Below are positions 1 to 11,288 of a stretch of 64,000 bases of DNA, piece after piece. Numbering within the stretch: the first letter of the stretch is position 1; every line of letters begins with the position of its first letter. The notes below the pieces were generated by a model. It did not search any database and was not told the DNA's origin. It was given only the letters and a program-made list of their open reading frames with translations. Source of the DNA: Undaria pinnatifida (Eukaryota; Sar; Phaeophyceae; Laminariales; Alariaceae); contig JABAKD010000002.1 in assembly GCA_012845835.1 (NCBI GenBank), positions 2,761,501 to 2,825,500 on the forward strand, in the 5' to 3' direction. A program made the translations under genes and the position numbers.

Positions 1-447
1 AAGTCGACCTCAAGCTACGTGACGATGCTGCCAAACGCGCCGATGAGCTTCAGGTCGGGGCTGCGAGGTCAGACTGCGATGTCCACCATGGAAGCGGAGC
101 TGGTCGCGTCCGCCCTGGCAATGAAGGAAGCAGTGTTTTACTTAAACATGCTGACGGAGCTTGGATTCCGTAAGGAGTTTACACCAATGCCTATGTACTG
201 CGACAACACGGTTACCCTACATGCACTGGGGAACCGGTCCTTCAGCTCGAGGACCAAGCACATCGCATTGCGCTTCTTCTTTATCCGAGAGCTAGTAACA
301 GAGGGGAGGGTGTCCATCCATTACGTCCCGACGGAGGACAACCTCGCCGACATCGGTACAAAGCACTTTAACAAGCACAGGTATATGGACCTCATCAACA
401 AGTTCGACGTCAACAAGTTCACCACCGTCAATATTAATGGAAAATGA
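1..447 (+). CDS. Ty1/copia retrotransposon polyprotein, RNase H C-terminus (partial)
   Basis: The frame is open from base 1 and ends at TGA 445-447, so this is the 3' end of a longer polyprotein cut by the window edge. The reading begins KSTSSYVTML, followed by STMEAELVASALAMKEAVF, MYCDN, SRTKHIALRFFFIRE and YVPTEDNLADIGTKH. These are the hallmark blocks of the RNase H domain that ends copia polyproteins: the acidic residue in the EAE block, the Asp in CDN, the TKHI helix and the final LADI.TK. RNase H removes the RNA strand during reverse transcription of the element. No frame damage is visible in this piece. An LTR follows 200 bp downstream, so orientation is plus. Integrase and reverse transcriptase would lie off the left edge. 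Family assignment is secure; whether the whole element is intact cannot be judged here. Confidence 0.93.
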   Translation, partial: KSTSSYVTMLPNAPMSFRSGLRGQTAMSTMEAELVASALAMKEAVFYLNMLTELGFRKEFTPMPMYCDNTVTLHALGNRSFSSRTKHIALRFFFIRELVTEGRVSIHYVPTEDNLADIGTKHFNKHRYMDLINKFDVNKFTTVNINGK

Positions 448-637
448 GTAACTTGTTTGTTTGATTCTGTCTGTTTGGAATTAGCTTACACTTTTGATTT
501 CTTTCGTAAGACTGAAGATTGTAGTTGGTTGTGTAGGAAACAATAAATATCATCACTTGGTTGAAACACGCAAGATACGCATTTTTTGCTTAAAATTATC
601 ATAATTAGTTTTTGTACAATTCAGAGCAACTTTCATT

Positions 638-646
638 GAGGAGGGG
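638..646 (+). promoter_or_regulatory. Polypurine tract before the copia 3' LTR
   Basis: GAGGAGGGG lies immediately upstream of the TGTTG that starts the LTR. This is the expected position and composition of the plus-strand priming site of an LTR retrotransposon. Confidence 0.7.
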
Positions 647-959
647 TGTTGTATGGAAATGTTAGCACATAGCCAGTATGAGTCAATGTTCAGTAGCACT
701 GCACTTGTACGTTGTAGATCATCGTAGATCTTCTATGTGTCGGTTGGTATGTAAAGTGCGTACGAATATGCGGAGGAGTTACTTCTGTAGGATTCTCTGT
801 TGCCTTGACGAGTAGCTCACTCTCTCGTGTGGATCCTTCTGGATCGGCTAGCATCGTAGCCATCCCCGTCATCTCCAGCACCCAGCCAACTCCTGGGCTC
901 CTGCATAGTCTGCGGTTTATGTGCGTGTGTTGGCCACATAAGCGCAAGTGTTTACAACA
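647..959 (+). mobile_element. 3' LTR of the copia element (313 bp)
   Basis: The segment starts TGTTGTA right after the polypurine tract and ends TACAACA, its exact inverted complement, giving the TG...CA ends of an LTR. Length suits a copia LTR. The five bases after it, ACTTT, are the predicted target duplication, but the 5' LTR is off the window so this cannot be confirmed. An alternative end near 1089 lacks the inverted ends. Confidence 0.7.
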
Positions 960-1247
960 ACTTTACATCTTCTTCTCAACACGGAAGCACTCGAGTCTTC
1001 CAGGCTATCCACTGCACAGTGTCACCAACCCGACTAGCGTCGGGGACACAGCCTCTCCGCCACCGTGCTGGGGCATACTACAATATCCATAATATTCCTC
1101 TCATTTCCGTCGTTTCTTGGTTTGAAGTTTTGATGCACCACACTCACTTGTTCAAAGCCTGCGCCCGACTCGAAAACGAGAACATCCCCTAGAGAGAGTT
1201 CAATTGTTCGTGTTGTCTATATTAGCCGGGAAATCTCTTGGTCTTTT

Positions 1248-1462
1248 ATGTTTTCTGAACGGCGGAGATTCTTAACCCAAAACGGTCGCATACAGACCAT
1301 TATTTGCCATTTTGTTTTCGTCGTGTACCTAGGCCATGAGATTTTTCATCCGTTATCTGTTTTTGCCGTTTCTCCAACTAAGTTTTTGTGAAAGGTATTG
1401 AGCTTCCAAATCGAGGAACCTCGGAAAAAACCTGGTAAACCTCTATCGTAGCACGGGGCTCA
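1248..1462 (+). repeat. Copy of the ACCTAGGCCATG short interspersed repeat
   Basis: Shares with segments near 52.0, 53.5 and 62.7 kb a start resembling TTTTCTGAA, a core GTGTACCTAGGCCATG, a T-rich middle, a GGTCTTT-like or GAGCTTCC-like block and a tail resembling CTATCGTAGCACG. Copies are diverged. No clear inverted ends or target duplication were found. This is the only copy outside the beta-helix gene. Confidence 0.6.
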
Positions 1463-1524
1463 TTCGGTCTTTCTGAATTTTCTCTCTCTGTATTCTTCAT
1501 TCCGAGAGCCATTCTGTTTTATTA

Positions 1525-2139
1525 GTGTACGTTGATTGCGTTATGCCATTCTACCATTGTTCTACTGTAGACTGTATGCCAGGCTCTCTCAAGTTCTGTT
1601 GGTCAGGTACCTTTCGACCGACAATGGCGTTCGGTGTCTGGCATTATGTGTCTAAAAAACCCGACACCGAGATGCTAGATAGGGTAGTCCCTGTTTACCT
1701 GTCTAGCGCAATCCAGCAGTCCGGGATAAAAAGCGCGATGCACGCCCAGGCGTTGAGTGTCCGGTCCGGCGTGCGACATATACAGCTGGACTATGCCAGT
1801 GCACAGAGCGCACACGCATAGTCTTTGGCCCGAGGGAGCATTTCAAAGAGCCTTGTGAGATGCCTGGGACTGATGAAGGCGTTTGTGGTCTGGCGTTACG
1901 TGTCCAGGAACCCCCCCCGCATCCTGGCCATCGCCTTCGACCAGTCTGGCTTGCAAAGCGCAATGTCTGCCCAGGCCGTGAGGGTTCGACATCAACTTTG
2001 GCCGTTACGGCTGGACTACGCCAATCCCTCAAGGGCAAGCATGGTGACCGGAGAGAGCGTTGCAGAGAGCCTAGAGGTAGACTGGACGGATTTCATCAAC
2101 GAGAGACACACATCTTACGAGACGCCGGCGTGCACGTAG
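1525..2139 (+). pseudogene. Tandemly duplicated coding-like segment interrupted by one stop codon
   Basis: I do not recognise the family. One frame is open from 1525 to 2139 except for a single TAG at 1819-1821. The two halves resemble each other at protein level. The first has MAFGVWHYVSKKP, then QQSGIKSAMHAQALSVR and LDYA. The second has KAFVVWRYVSRNP, then DQSGLQSAMSAQAVRVR and LDYA. The nucleotides align less well than the peptides, with an approximately 20-bp length difference in the middle. That suggests past protein-level constraint on a two-repeat protein, now cut by a stop. It could be a fragment of a transposon protein or a decayed host gene. No start context or introns could be defined. 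Confidence 0.4.
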
Positions 2140-4059
2140 CGCGCCTCCTCTGGTGCTACCGATTCAACAACTAGGATCCATCAGCGGCAAAACCATGGCC
2201 AACTCCGCCAGATTTCAAGCATGATGAAACACAACTTTATCGTGGTCCTTCAAAACCCTCCCGCGCCGTAGAGCGCGTACAAGATGGAAAGCGATGCCGT
2301 TCGCACCTTTGTCAAGGCGGTCCAAGAGCGGCCACCACAGAACAATCTTGTCATCGGTAGACGCAAGCAAGGCCGAGGAAGGCCGCGAGCTAGGCCGAGG
2401 AATCCTCTTCAGTTGCCGCCTTTGAACATTAACCGGCTTGGATGCCGGAGGGATATGAAGTCCGCTTTGATATCACGCGGGGGGATGCAAACCCGTGAGG
2501 ATGTCACGGGGGCAAGAGGGACCTGGCGCCGGGCAGAGAGTGCGAGCCCTGTAGAGAGGGAGCGGCCATAAGTAGACATGCCACGGCACCGAAACATTCA
2601 TGTCCTGCTCCGACGTGACTTATTACCGTGTTTAAGGGTAGCTGTGCCGAAGTATCTTGCCCTTCTAGCTAGGAGACCAGCATCGTTCCAGCAGAACAAT
2701 TCAGCACGGCCGAGTCACAGAGGAAGCGCACACGGTTTATAGGTATCGACCAGGCAGGTTGGGCATTCCCCAGGAAGAATTTTACGCGTTGTTCGACGCG
2801 ATGGCCTGAATGTTAGCAGCCGTGATCGTGGAGAAATACGAGCCAGTAGAAAACACCAAGTATGGTACTTGCATTTCCGCCCCAGGGACAGTAGTCCTTC
2901 TGGAAAACACTCCAGACCTAAGGCTTCGTCCGAGTGGCGTGTTTGCCCGGACCACCTCCTCACGATATCTTTGATGGATTCAGGCTGTGGGGGGTAAGCC
3001 CATCGGGTAGACCGGGACTTGCGGTCCCGAAGGAAAAAGTTGGTCGCAGTCTGTTGAAATAGTTGGTTGCAGTCGGTAATAGTCCGGAGCATTCATGGGT
3101 CTATGATACGATTGGTAAGTCGCCTCGAGTATTCGGGCGGATCCCGGTGAGTGTGTTGATTGCTGTAGGGGCCGGCGGAGTTAACTACTAACCGTTGGCA
3201 TTTTTGGAATAGCGTCCAGCCGTGGGGGGGAGGGTAGGGTCTGTTGTGAGGAAGCTCAGCAGTAAACGAAAAGGGGCTCACTATGGACGAGGGGCCCTTT
3301 TAGCAACGAACCCGGCCAGTAATGGAGATTGCGGAGAAAAGCGATTATACAATCCACACGGCTGCTCATCTCGTGTTCCCATCATCTGAAGACCTCGTCA
3401 TGATCTTGGTACGGGTTATACTAGATGTGCAAGATCTGTCATGCGGCTTTAGTCAAAAAGGAAGTTTTTTGTGAAATTACCATTGTGTAAATCACTAGAC
3501 AAAACCAAAGGCTTTCAACCGTCGCCGCGAAGACATGTGTGACGTTCCTGTCACACAGAGACGGAGAGAAGCCCTCAACGGTCGTGTATTGCGCGATAAG
3601 GGCACCTGACATAGCCCAAATCTCGCACCGGGGCATGTGATCTGACGCCCCGTCTCTGCCATATGGTTCCAAAGGCCAGGGGGCGCAGGAACACGCCGGC
3701 ACGTTGCAGCTTGGTGCATCCCAGGGTAGGGTTTGCTTTATTCGGGTCAAAGGTTAGTTACCGGTTGACCACCTCAAAGGTGCAATTTCTGGTTAAGCTA
3801 ATAGTTTTGCTAGCCTGTTTGTATGCGTTTTTAGGACTAGCTCACGGGAATGTCGGTCAGGTGCGCGAAATAACGACTCCTAAAATAATGTTTCGGGTGA
3901 CACGTTGGAGCTCCTCGAGTTTCGATGTCTGAAACTTCTGACTGTGCACCCCTACGGGAGTATGACTCAATTTGAACTTTGCTGGTAAACAAGGCGGATG
4001 AAAGAGGCTTCACAGGAATGGCCGCCGAAACGTAGGAACAAGGTCCGCGCTCGGTCTGG
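2140..4059. other. No recognisable gene
   Basis: Only short overlapping frames on both strands. A 95-codon plus frame at 2284-2571 is Arg/Gly-rich with no family motif. No tandem or inverted repeat of note. Confidence 0.5.
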
Positions 4060-4327
4060 ACCAAGGCTACGGTAGGGGGGGTACCCCCATTTTCACTGGT
4101 GTGTTTGAGCCACTCGCACGAGTGGCTCTGTACCCCACAGATGAAGGTGGTTTAGGCACTTGTTTCGGCGCAGCTTAGATCACATTTGCATTGCGAATTA
4201 ATTTCGCCAATGTAAAACATAAAGAATACGTAAAATCGCATAGGAACAAAGGGGGTACTCGCGCGAGTGACCCCTGGTCACTGAAATAAAAGGCCCAAAA
4301 GGGGACCCCCCTACCGTAGCCTAGGTC
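4060..4327 (+). mobile_element. 268-bp MITE, copy 1
   Basis: Begins ACCAAGGCTACGGTAGGGGG and ends with its inverted counterpart CCCCCCTACCGTAGCCTAGG plus TC. It is flanked by a direct 5-bp duplication TCTGG (4055-4059 and 4328-4332). No coding capacity. Two short palindromes, CTCGCACGAG and CTCGCGCGAG, lie inside. Copies 2 and 3 (11021-11288, 23470-23740) show the same ends and also 5-bp target duplications. Superfamily is not assigned: 5-bp duplications with these ends do not match a family I can name with confidence. Confidence 0.9.
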
Positions 4328-4751
4328 TCTGGTGGGAAAAAGCTGTTCTCCCTATAGCAGTCAGACGAGATGCAGGAAGAGATCGAACTGTTGGCCTTTG
4401 CGGGACAATGTTCGAAAGCTGACCTTCTGATGGGCAGGCAAATGCGTGTCCCTAGCTAAAACCGATGGCATGCTGGGTCTGTAACAGGTCTACCGCGCAC
4501 TAAAGACAGTCGTGAAGACATATAGTGGGGGCTTAGGCACATGCAAGGTATCGTTTATCGATTCCAAGGCTGTTTGTGGTTCACCTCCAATGACGTGGCG
4601 TCAGGACACGTCGCCGTTGCAGAAGAATATAGGACTAATACTGCTTCCAAGACGTGTAGGGTCAACTGCGGGAGTACGCGAGGTGGAGGTTCGGACTAAC
4701 GTTTCACGCATTTGCAAGTATGGTAGCAGCGTTGTATTTACATTAAGGATA
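4328..4751. other. No recognisable gene
   Basis: Unassigned DNA between the MITE and the 590-bp repeat. One 95-codon plus frame (4512-4799) has no recognisable motif. Confidence 0.4.
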
Positions 4752-5345
4752 TTAAAAACCGTAACTCGGGTTGTGGGGGGAAGAAAATCGAGAAAATAAT
4801 AACTTGGTTAATGTAGGGTGATGGCCCAGTGTGCGCGGGAAAGAAATCATAGTAGAATCCCATATGAAAAAATTGCACAATCGACCAGGCAGCCAGGACA
4901 CCAACACATTAAGGCACCCATCGTCTTCCTCAGGGCATCCCGGACACACCAGACGGCATCCACAACACTCAAGCACTCTCCCGAAGAGGCTTCCAGGTTC
5001 CTGGTGGACGCTCTGCGGGTTTGCCCACGGTAGTCAGGCTGACGCGTCATCAAGAGTGCCTGAAGCGGCGCAAATTTAGCTCTTTGCTACGAACACGTGA
5101 CAGTTTTGCTTGGCAAACAATTTTCAAACTCAGGAATTAAGCTCGTCTCACATTCTTTGGAGACCGACAAGCTGTGGCTCACACACAACCGCAACGCGCC
5201 ACAAATACGCCACCTACGCCAACGCCACAGGTGAGGAAAACTCTCCCGGCTCTACCCCTGGCCCGCCGCGAAACCTGTTCGCAGCCCACCAACAACAGCA
5301 GTAGAGTGGCCTTCCGGCGTTCTTGAATTTTTCGAGCAGCCTGCT
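4752..5345 (-). repeat. 590-bp dispersed repeat, copy 1
   Basis: Closely matches, in opposite orientation, the segment at 19205-19800 over its whole length, with scattered substitutions and small indels. The minus strand here and the plus strand there share an open stretch with peptides such as RASTRNLEASSGECLSV and RASTRNLAASSGECLSV. That may be residual coding sequence of a mobile element. No terminal inverted repeats were found. Confidence 0.75.
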
Positions 5346-7189
5346 CAAGAATCAAAAAGCCACACCCGTACATGAAAACCCGCGAACAGTTTGAATTTCA
5401 AAAGGTCGAATATCGGAAGACAGGACGACACCAAGCAAGGCAAACCAGAGACACCGTGCGCCCTCGTTCAGAGGAACAGCCTCACCCCGAGTACGATCAA
5501 TCGGAGCCGGGGTCGCCTACACGCGGCACGTCCTGCCCATTAGAGTGAACATCGTGTTCATCACATTGATCTGTGTGTCAGCTTCGACGGGGGAGATGTA
5601 GCAGTCTACGCCCTCGATGGCATGGCTGAAATGTTTTCGAAATTATCGTTGGGACTGAAGAGCTGAAGCATACGGCCTTCGTCGCCCAGGGTGGACATGC
5701 GCCCGCGGTTCACACGCGCCCCTATGCAAACCCCCTTTACTCTCACCATATACTCGGATCTTTCTTGGGAGGTCCTCTGCTTGCCCGGTGGCGCCGCTCT
5801 GTCGAGCACCATCAAGCGGCTTTAGCTCGGCGGCGCAAATATTCAAGCAGGCACCTCGTAGTTTTCCTAAACGAGAGCTTCCGCAACGTCATCCGCGTCC
5901 TCGATATATATGCATGAGAACGTGGCCGTCGACAGGAGCGACGCCATGGCACCATCATCACAGCAGTCTCTTGAGATGCACCACCTCCGCGCGACCTCCT
6001 TGAGTAGACGCGAAAACCAAACGCATGCCCATATTTTCTTCAAAATTCCAATATTTCGAATTTTCACGAACGAACTAGAAAAACCTGATTAATTTGCACC
6101 CAGTCGTTGAATAGACCACAAATCGACTAATCGCTGTCATTGGTCGTTATCCACCCAAAGCAGGAAGCGATTGGTCGATGATGTCACGCATTTAAAAAAC
6201 AACAAAAACTCAGTCGAATCCAAGGTGGAGGTCATGCCAGAGGCCTGTACATATGGTGTGCTCGGCGAGGGCGTGGGCGCCCACTGGCTGCGCTTTGTCT
6301 GTGTGAAGTGTGCCTATCTCACAGACATCTTGTGTTCGTAAGGTCCGCGCTTGCGCTCCAAATTGCTGTGACAAACCATATTTAATGCGGCCCTTGCTCG
6401 CTTTTCCCGAAAAAGCAAAAATTATCACTCCTGTACATCAAAAACACACAGTACCCCCTTGATCGCAGGCTGGGTAGTGTAGAACAGCGCTTTACCGTGT
6501 AGGGGGCTCGCACGGGTTGCGCCGTTCTGCTTGCGCCCTTTTGTCTGTACCCAGGGCTGTTGCCCCTCTTATTTACGCCGAGCCTGCTGATTGATCAATA
6601 GACTCTAGACTAGTCTATTTATCACAAAAATAATTCCGTCATCTTGAGTGCGTTGTTGGTAGGCGGATAGCATCTGGTATGCAGTTCGTCGGTATGTTGT
6701 CACATCGCCATAATGCACGTTGCTGTTCTTGTTCATCTACTCGAATGTCAGAAGGAAGTCTAGACGTTTGTTACGGCTGCTGCTGCTGTATACCGTGCAG
6801 TCTATGTTGCTACAATTCTCATTCTGCAGTCGGGCGACAGTATGAGATACAAGTAGCTGATACTCGACAGAGTGTAATAATCATTTATTTTACAAAACAA
6901 CAAACGGCTTTTTCTAACAGCGCTGGCTTCAGCAGCGTCAATGGTTCGACGAATGATGCCTCGATTTCGTGGTTCTGAGCCCCGGAGTAATAGCGCCGCC
7001 TTGAGCGGTTACAACCCGGGGGAGAGTGCAAACCCATTCTCTGTATCGAGCAATATTTTGTTTTTGGCATTCATTCGTCGTGCGCCGATTGCAAGAACTC
7101 AGACGAGCTAGGAGGATCCCTCTGTTGATGTTCTTCGTCGATATCCAGATACAGTAGACCTCCGTCGACCGAAAGCGGCTGTGGGTGGT
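5346..7189. other. No recognisable gene
   Basis: Short frames on both strands only. Nothing matches the repeat families seen elsewhere in the window. Confidence 0.4.
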
Positions 7190-8590
7190 GCTGGCACGTT
7201 TCCGCGTGTCCGTAACGATGTTGATCATTATTGGTCAGGTCCACGAAGACATGCGAGCTCGCGTGCGCACCGATAACGGTGAACACTATAAATGGCATGA
7301 CGTCACTTAGGGATTGCGGCAAGGATGCGTACTGTCGCCGCTTCTTCGCAAAATTTTTCTCGCCGCACAGCGACACATTCCGTTCGGCCAAGTTTCAGTG
7401 AGGACCCAGACATTTGAAGGGACTTGGTGCACCTCGAGGAGGACTTCGGGGAGGGCGGGTTGGATGTTGAACCACTGGCATGTGTACGTAGGTTAATCTG
7501 TGGTATGCTGCACGCCGACGATGCAGTCATTGTGTCCAAATCAACGAAAACCATTGCAAAGATGGGTGTCATTGTGACTGTTTTGGAATCAGCACATCTC
7601 ACCGTGCCCGAGACGAAGACGGAGACAATGCTGCTCTGCACACTCAACAAGGTTTTCCCGGCCCCACCGCTCGTTGTCGAAGCGGCGGGCCAGATATATA
7701 TATATAGACTACATATATATGCAGACCATGCATTTCTCTGTCTGGGCGCGGTCTTATCAATGCAAGCGCCGATATTATGCCATAAACTAACGACGGATCC
7801 AACTCGCGTGGGCATGCTACGATCGTTTCAAGCGGGACATTCTACGATTGTTTCAAGCGTGAGCTGTACGATATGGAAGATGCTTCGTTGATGTACTAAA
7901 TGTGCGCCTGAGAAGGACCGCGGTGATGGACACCCTGTTGTACGGGCGTGTGCCTCGGAATCTCGGCCATGGGCCCTTCGCTGACCTCCGAACGGCACGC
8001 TAAAACACCCTCCTAACGAGTATTGGCTTCCAGCGCCGACAACGCGTCCATCACCACATATGGACCGCCAAGACCGTCAACACAATGTGAGAGCGTCACG
8101 ACGACCAGTCGCCAAAGTCACCTCCTCTTTGCGGGAGCCGTAGAAAGGACGACAATTGAGCGGCTCATCCATTGCGTGATGTGCGGGACGATGGTTGGTA
8201 TGGGGACACCCCGAGACCAGGCCAACCAGAAAGGAACTTGGCCCAATCTCTAGCAGACGATAGCAAATCATTCAAAGCCACCGAGGGGTCAACGGACAAC
8301 CCCCCTTCATTGTGAGGTGTAAAGAGTGCGCTATGATCGAGGGCGGCTAAGAAGAGTGGAAACGGGTACCGGGGGGTCGTCGACCCGGCGGGCAGCTTCA
8401 TGATGAAATGGCACAAGACCAAGGCGGATAAGAGCTGGCAAATCCACGCCACAGTGGACGCCAAGAACAGTAACAAGGGGGAACTGGAGGGGGGGGGGGG
8501 GGGGGGCGTACCGGTACAGCTGTGGACGAACGCCGAATCTAAATTGTACATGGTGCGGCAAGGTACCGGATCGACAAAACGTGGATCATG
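7190..8590 (+). pseudogene. Decayed non-LTR (LINE) retrotransposon, reverse transcriptase C-terminal half
   Basis: Frame pieces carry reverse transcriptase blocks in order. LRQGCVLSPLL starts at 7314 and is the conserved block before the palm. MLHADDAVIVSKS starts at 7505 and is the YADD catalytic box with Tyr changed to His. Further downstream, pieces resembling LRTA...IGFQRRQR (about 7985-8045), LLFAGAVERTT (about 8129) and MKWHKTKADKSWQIHATVDA (8403 onward) follow the usual C-terminal thumb order of LINE polymerases. The blocks sit in different frames and stops intervene, so this is a pseudogene. It ends after a run of 18 or so G at about 8488. No endonuclease part or poly(A)-like tail was identified; it looks 5'-truncated, as is usual for LINEs. 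Confidence 0.75.
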
Positions 8591-9402
8591 TTCAGATACA
8601 GTAATACCCTAAACCCTGTTGTGAACGGTAGTGTTTTGCTTTGCTTGTATTCATCGAGTTTAACGGGCGGAACGCGAACGCGGCAGTAATGACTCTCACG
8701 TGCTTTCTTTCTTGCTTTGTTCATTATTATTGCTCACTTCTCTCTTCATTCCCTTGCCTTCCCTCCCCAATGGCCTTGTGCCGCTATCTTCCTCTTCTTC
8801 TATCTGTTTCGGCCGTGCAACAGTTAGCTGTGCCTGTTAATCAGTGCGTAGGTTGTTTCTCTTGCAGCCGTTCTGGCCTTCTTGCATCACATCCTTCAGA
8901 GCCCCTGGTGTCTTCTTTTTTAGTTTCCGTTTTTTTTCTTATGTAATAGTCTCGCTCGTTTTGTTGTGCTGTCGTGCCCCGTACGCCGGCATTTTGCTCT
9001 TGCTTAATGCTGATTAATCAGTCCTATTGTTTGGTTTACCCTGACTCACACGTACCTTGTATGTCTCTAGGGTGAATAACAAGCACGGACGCCAGGTGTA
9101 CTCAACACACAGAACAATCAATCTTCTCGTCATGCTGCCCGCTGAGCTGCAGTTTTTTTTTCATGATTCTGGGAAGTTTAGGAGTATGAACAAGAGGTAT
9201 TGTTGCAGAACGGAGCATCGCACAGAAGCAAACATCACGGCAGGGTATCAGTATACATGGCGGGGAGCCCACCGACCGGTTTCTACCATCGACACTGACA
9301 ACTGACTGGGTAGAGGCCGTTGTGCTGCTGCTGTGTGGGTGACTCCGGCGCGTTTTTCTGTCACTCTCGTCTGCTCAACTGCTGTTAATATTGTGCAACT
9401 AA
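8591..9402. other. No recognisable gene; T-rich stretch
   Basis: Pyrimidine-rich DNA (about 8690-8945) downstream of the LINE fragment, possibly its 3' untranslated region. A motif near 9068, TCTAGGGTGAATAACAAGCA, weakly resembles one at 28866. Confidence 0.4.
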
Positions 9403-9428
9403 GGGCCGTTCTTATCGGAGAGCTTTTT

Positions 9429-9608
9429 TTGTCCTAATTTTCCTAATTTTCCTAATTTTCCTAATTTTCCTAATTTTCCATATTTTGTCTCAAAATACGG
9501 AGGCGTTATGTCATAATTTAGGAAATTCTTCAGGCCCAAAAAATATGGAAAAGTTAACAATCACAAATTAGGAAATCCTGTCGTCGATTTCCTAATTTCG
9601 AAGGCAGT
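9429..9608. repeat. Subterminal CCTAATTTT minisatellite and inverted partners
   Basis: Five direct copies of CCTAATTTT (9433-9478) are followed by inverted partners such as AATTAGGAAAT. In Harbinger elements subterminal motifs are likely transposase binding sites. That function is inference here. Confidence 0.6.
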
Positions 9609-10018
9609 GCTCCCACAAGCGCCGTGGCTCAACGCTGGGACCATCGGGTAGCCTCAAACGTTGACCACTGTGGCCCAACATTATGGCCGACGGAAGGAAG
9701 CGGCCTGGACCTCCAGAGGATTCATCCTTGACTCGGACAAAGCAACGATCCATGAGCCTTCCCAACCTTCAAAACACGAGGCGCAGAAACCAAAGGCTAT
9801 CGCTGGTGTCCTCGTCGTGTTCGGCATGCTCCTGACAGCAGGAGCTACACTCTATGCTCCCAAGACACGGACGCCTATCTACGAGCCGCACGGTATAGCA
9901 TGGCCAGAGTTCAGAGAGAATCTACGTCGGCGCAAAGCTTTCCGCAGGACTGTTCGAATGTCTGAGGCGAGCTTCGTGAAGCTTCGTCCAGCTATCCAAA
10001 AGAACGAGGGCTTTGAAA

Positions 10019-10948
10019 GTGAGTATCATGTGATGTACCCTGGTATACGAGTACCTAGTTTGTCTTCGCATCCCAAGGCTGTACCCTCTGCAGCCCAGAT
10101 GCGTTGTAAGGCTCAGCACTCGCTTGGAGCATCTCCCATCTACCATACCCTCTGTATATGATAGCTTGTATGCCCGGTACGTTGCACGGCAACTCGTGCT
10201 GCTGCAAGGCGGTATGTACTCATGATCTAAAAACCACCTGTACATACGCAAGTAATAAAACATCAGCTGTGAGATGATCTTCCACAAAATCCCGGCCATA
10301 GAATACATGGTACGACTACGAGTACGTGCTACCTTCGAGTACGTGATACCGGCACCAGGTACCTGGTATACGAGTACGTAGTTTGTCTTCGCATCCCAAG
10401 GCTGTACCCTCTGCAGCCCAGATGCATTGTAAGGCTCAGCTCTCGCTTGGAGCATTTGCCATCTACCATCCCATCTGTACATGACAGTTTGTATGCCCGG
10501 TACGTTGCACGGCAACTCGTGCTGCTGCACAGAGTGCAAGGCGGTGTGTACTCATGAACAAAAACCACCTGTACAGAGTCTATACAAAGCAATAAAACAT
10601 CAGCTGTGAGATAGATCTTCCACAAAATCCTGGCACATGGAACGACTACGAGTACATGCTACTTACGAGTACGTGATACCGGCACCAGGTACCTGGTGTA
10701 TGAGTCCGTGGGTGAATCTTTCGTGGTTTACGGAGGGAGCTATGTGTCAGGGTTATGCCAGCTGTTCGTACATACAGTAGCACTGCAACAGCAGTAGTCG
10801 CGTTAGGCAATGCAACGGTAGTGCATTGCGGCAAGCAGAAGTGCGTTGCGGCAGGCACAGCAACGGGATGAGCAATGCTGCTGTACCGGATGGGTTGGAG
10901 CTCGGTCGAGGTGGACACCAACATTCTATCGTTTTTGCTCTTACCCAG
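10019..10948 (+). other. Transposase intron 1 holding a 325-bp tandem duplication
   Basis: Bounded by GTGAGT and CTCTTACCCAG. It contains two direct units at about 10035-10358 and 10359-10688, each starting near GTAC(C)CTGGTATACGAGTAC and each including CATCCCAAGGCTGTACCCTC and GTACGTTGCACGGCAACTCG. The start of a third unit follows at about 10689. Confidence 0.75.
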
Positions 10949-11020
10949 GACTGCGTTGCGCGAAGCATGGAGCTATCTAGGTGGAAATCCGGCTGGCGAT
11001 AGGCCTGCGAATGCTGGCGG

Positions 11021-11288
11021 ACCAAGGCTACGGTAGGGGGGGTACCCCCTTTTTCACTGGTGTGTTTGAGCCACTCGCACGAGTAGCTCTGTACCCTACG
11101 GATGAAGATGGTTTAGGCACTTGGTTTGGCGCAGCTTAGATCACCTTTGCATTGCGGATTGATTTCGTCAATGTAAAACATAAAGAAAACGTAAGATTGC
11201 ATAGGAACAAAGGGGTTACTCGCGCGAGTGACCCCTAGCCACTGAAATAAAAAGCCCAAAAAGGGACCCCCCTACCGTAGCCTGGGTC
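11021..11288 (+). mobile_element. 268-bp MITE, copy 2, nested in the transposase exon
   Basis: Same ends as copy 1 and exactly the same length. It is flanked by the 5-bp duplication GGCGG (11016-11020, 11289-11293). It interrupts the codons for the transposase block RMLAAGSYLD. With the MITE and one duplicate ignored, the frame is continuous across the site, which confirms both ends of the insertion. Confidence 0.93.

Noticed and set aside
647-1089. Longer LTR ending at CAATATCCA
   Set aside because: Only the 959 end gives an exact inverted match to TGTTGTA.
9922-10539. 205-codon minus-strand frame
   Set aside because: Runs antisense through the end of transposase exon 1 and the 325-bp tandem duplication; internal peptide repeats are explained by that duplication.
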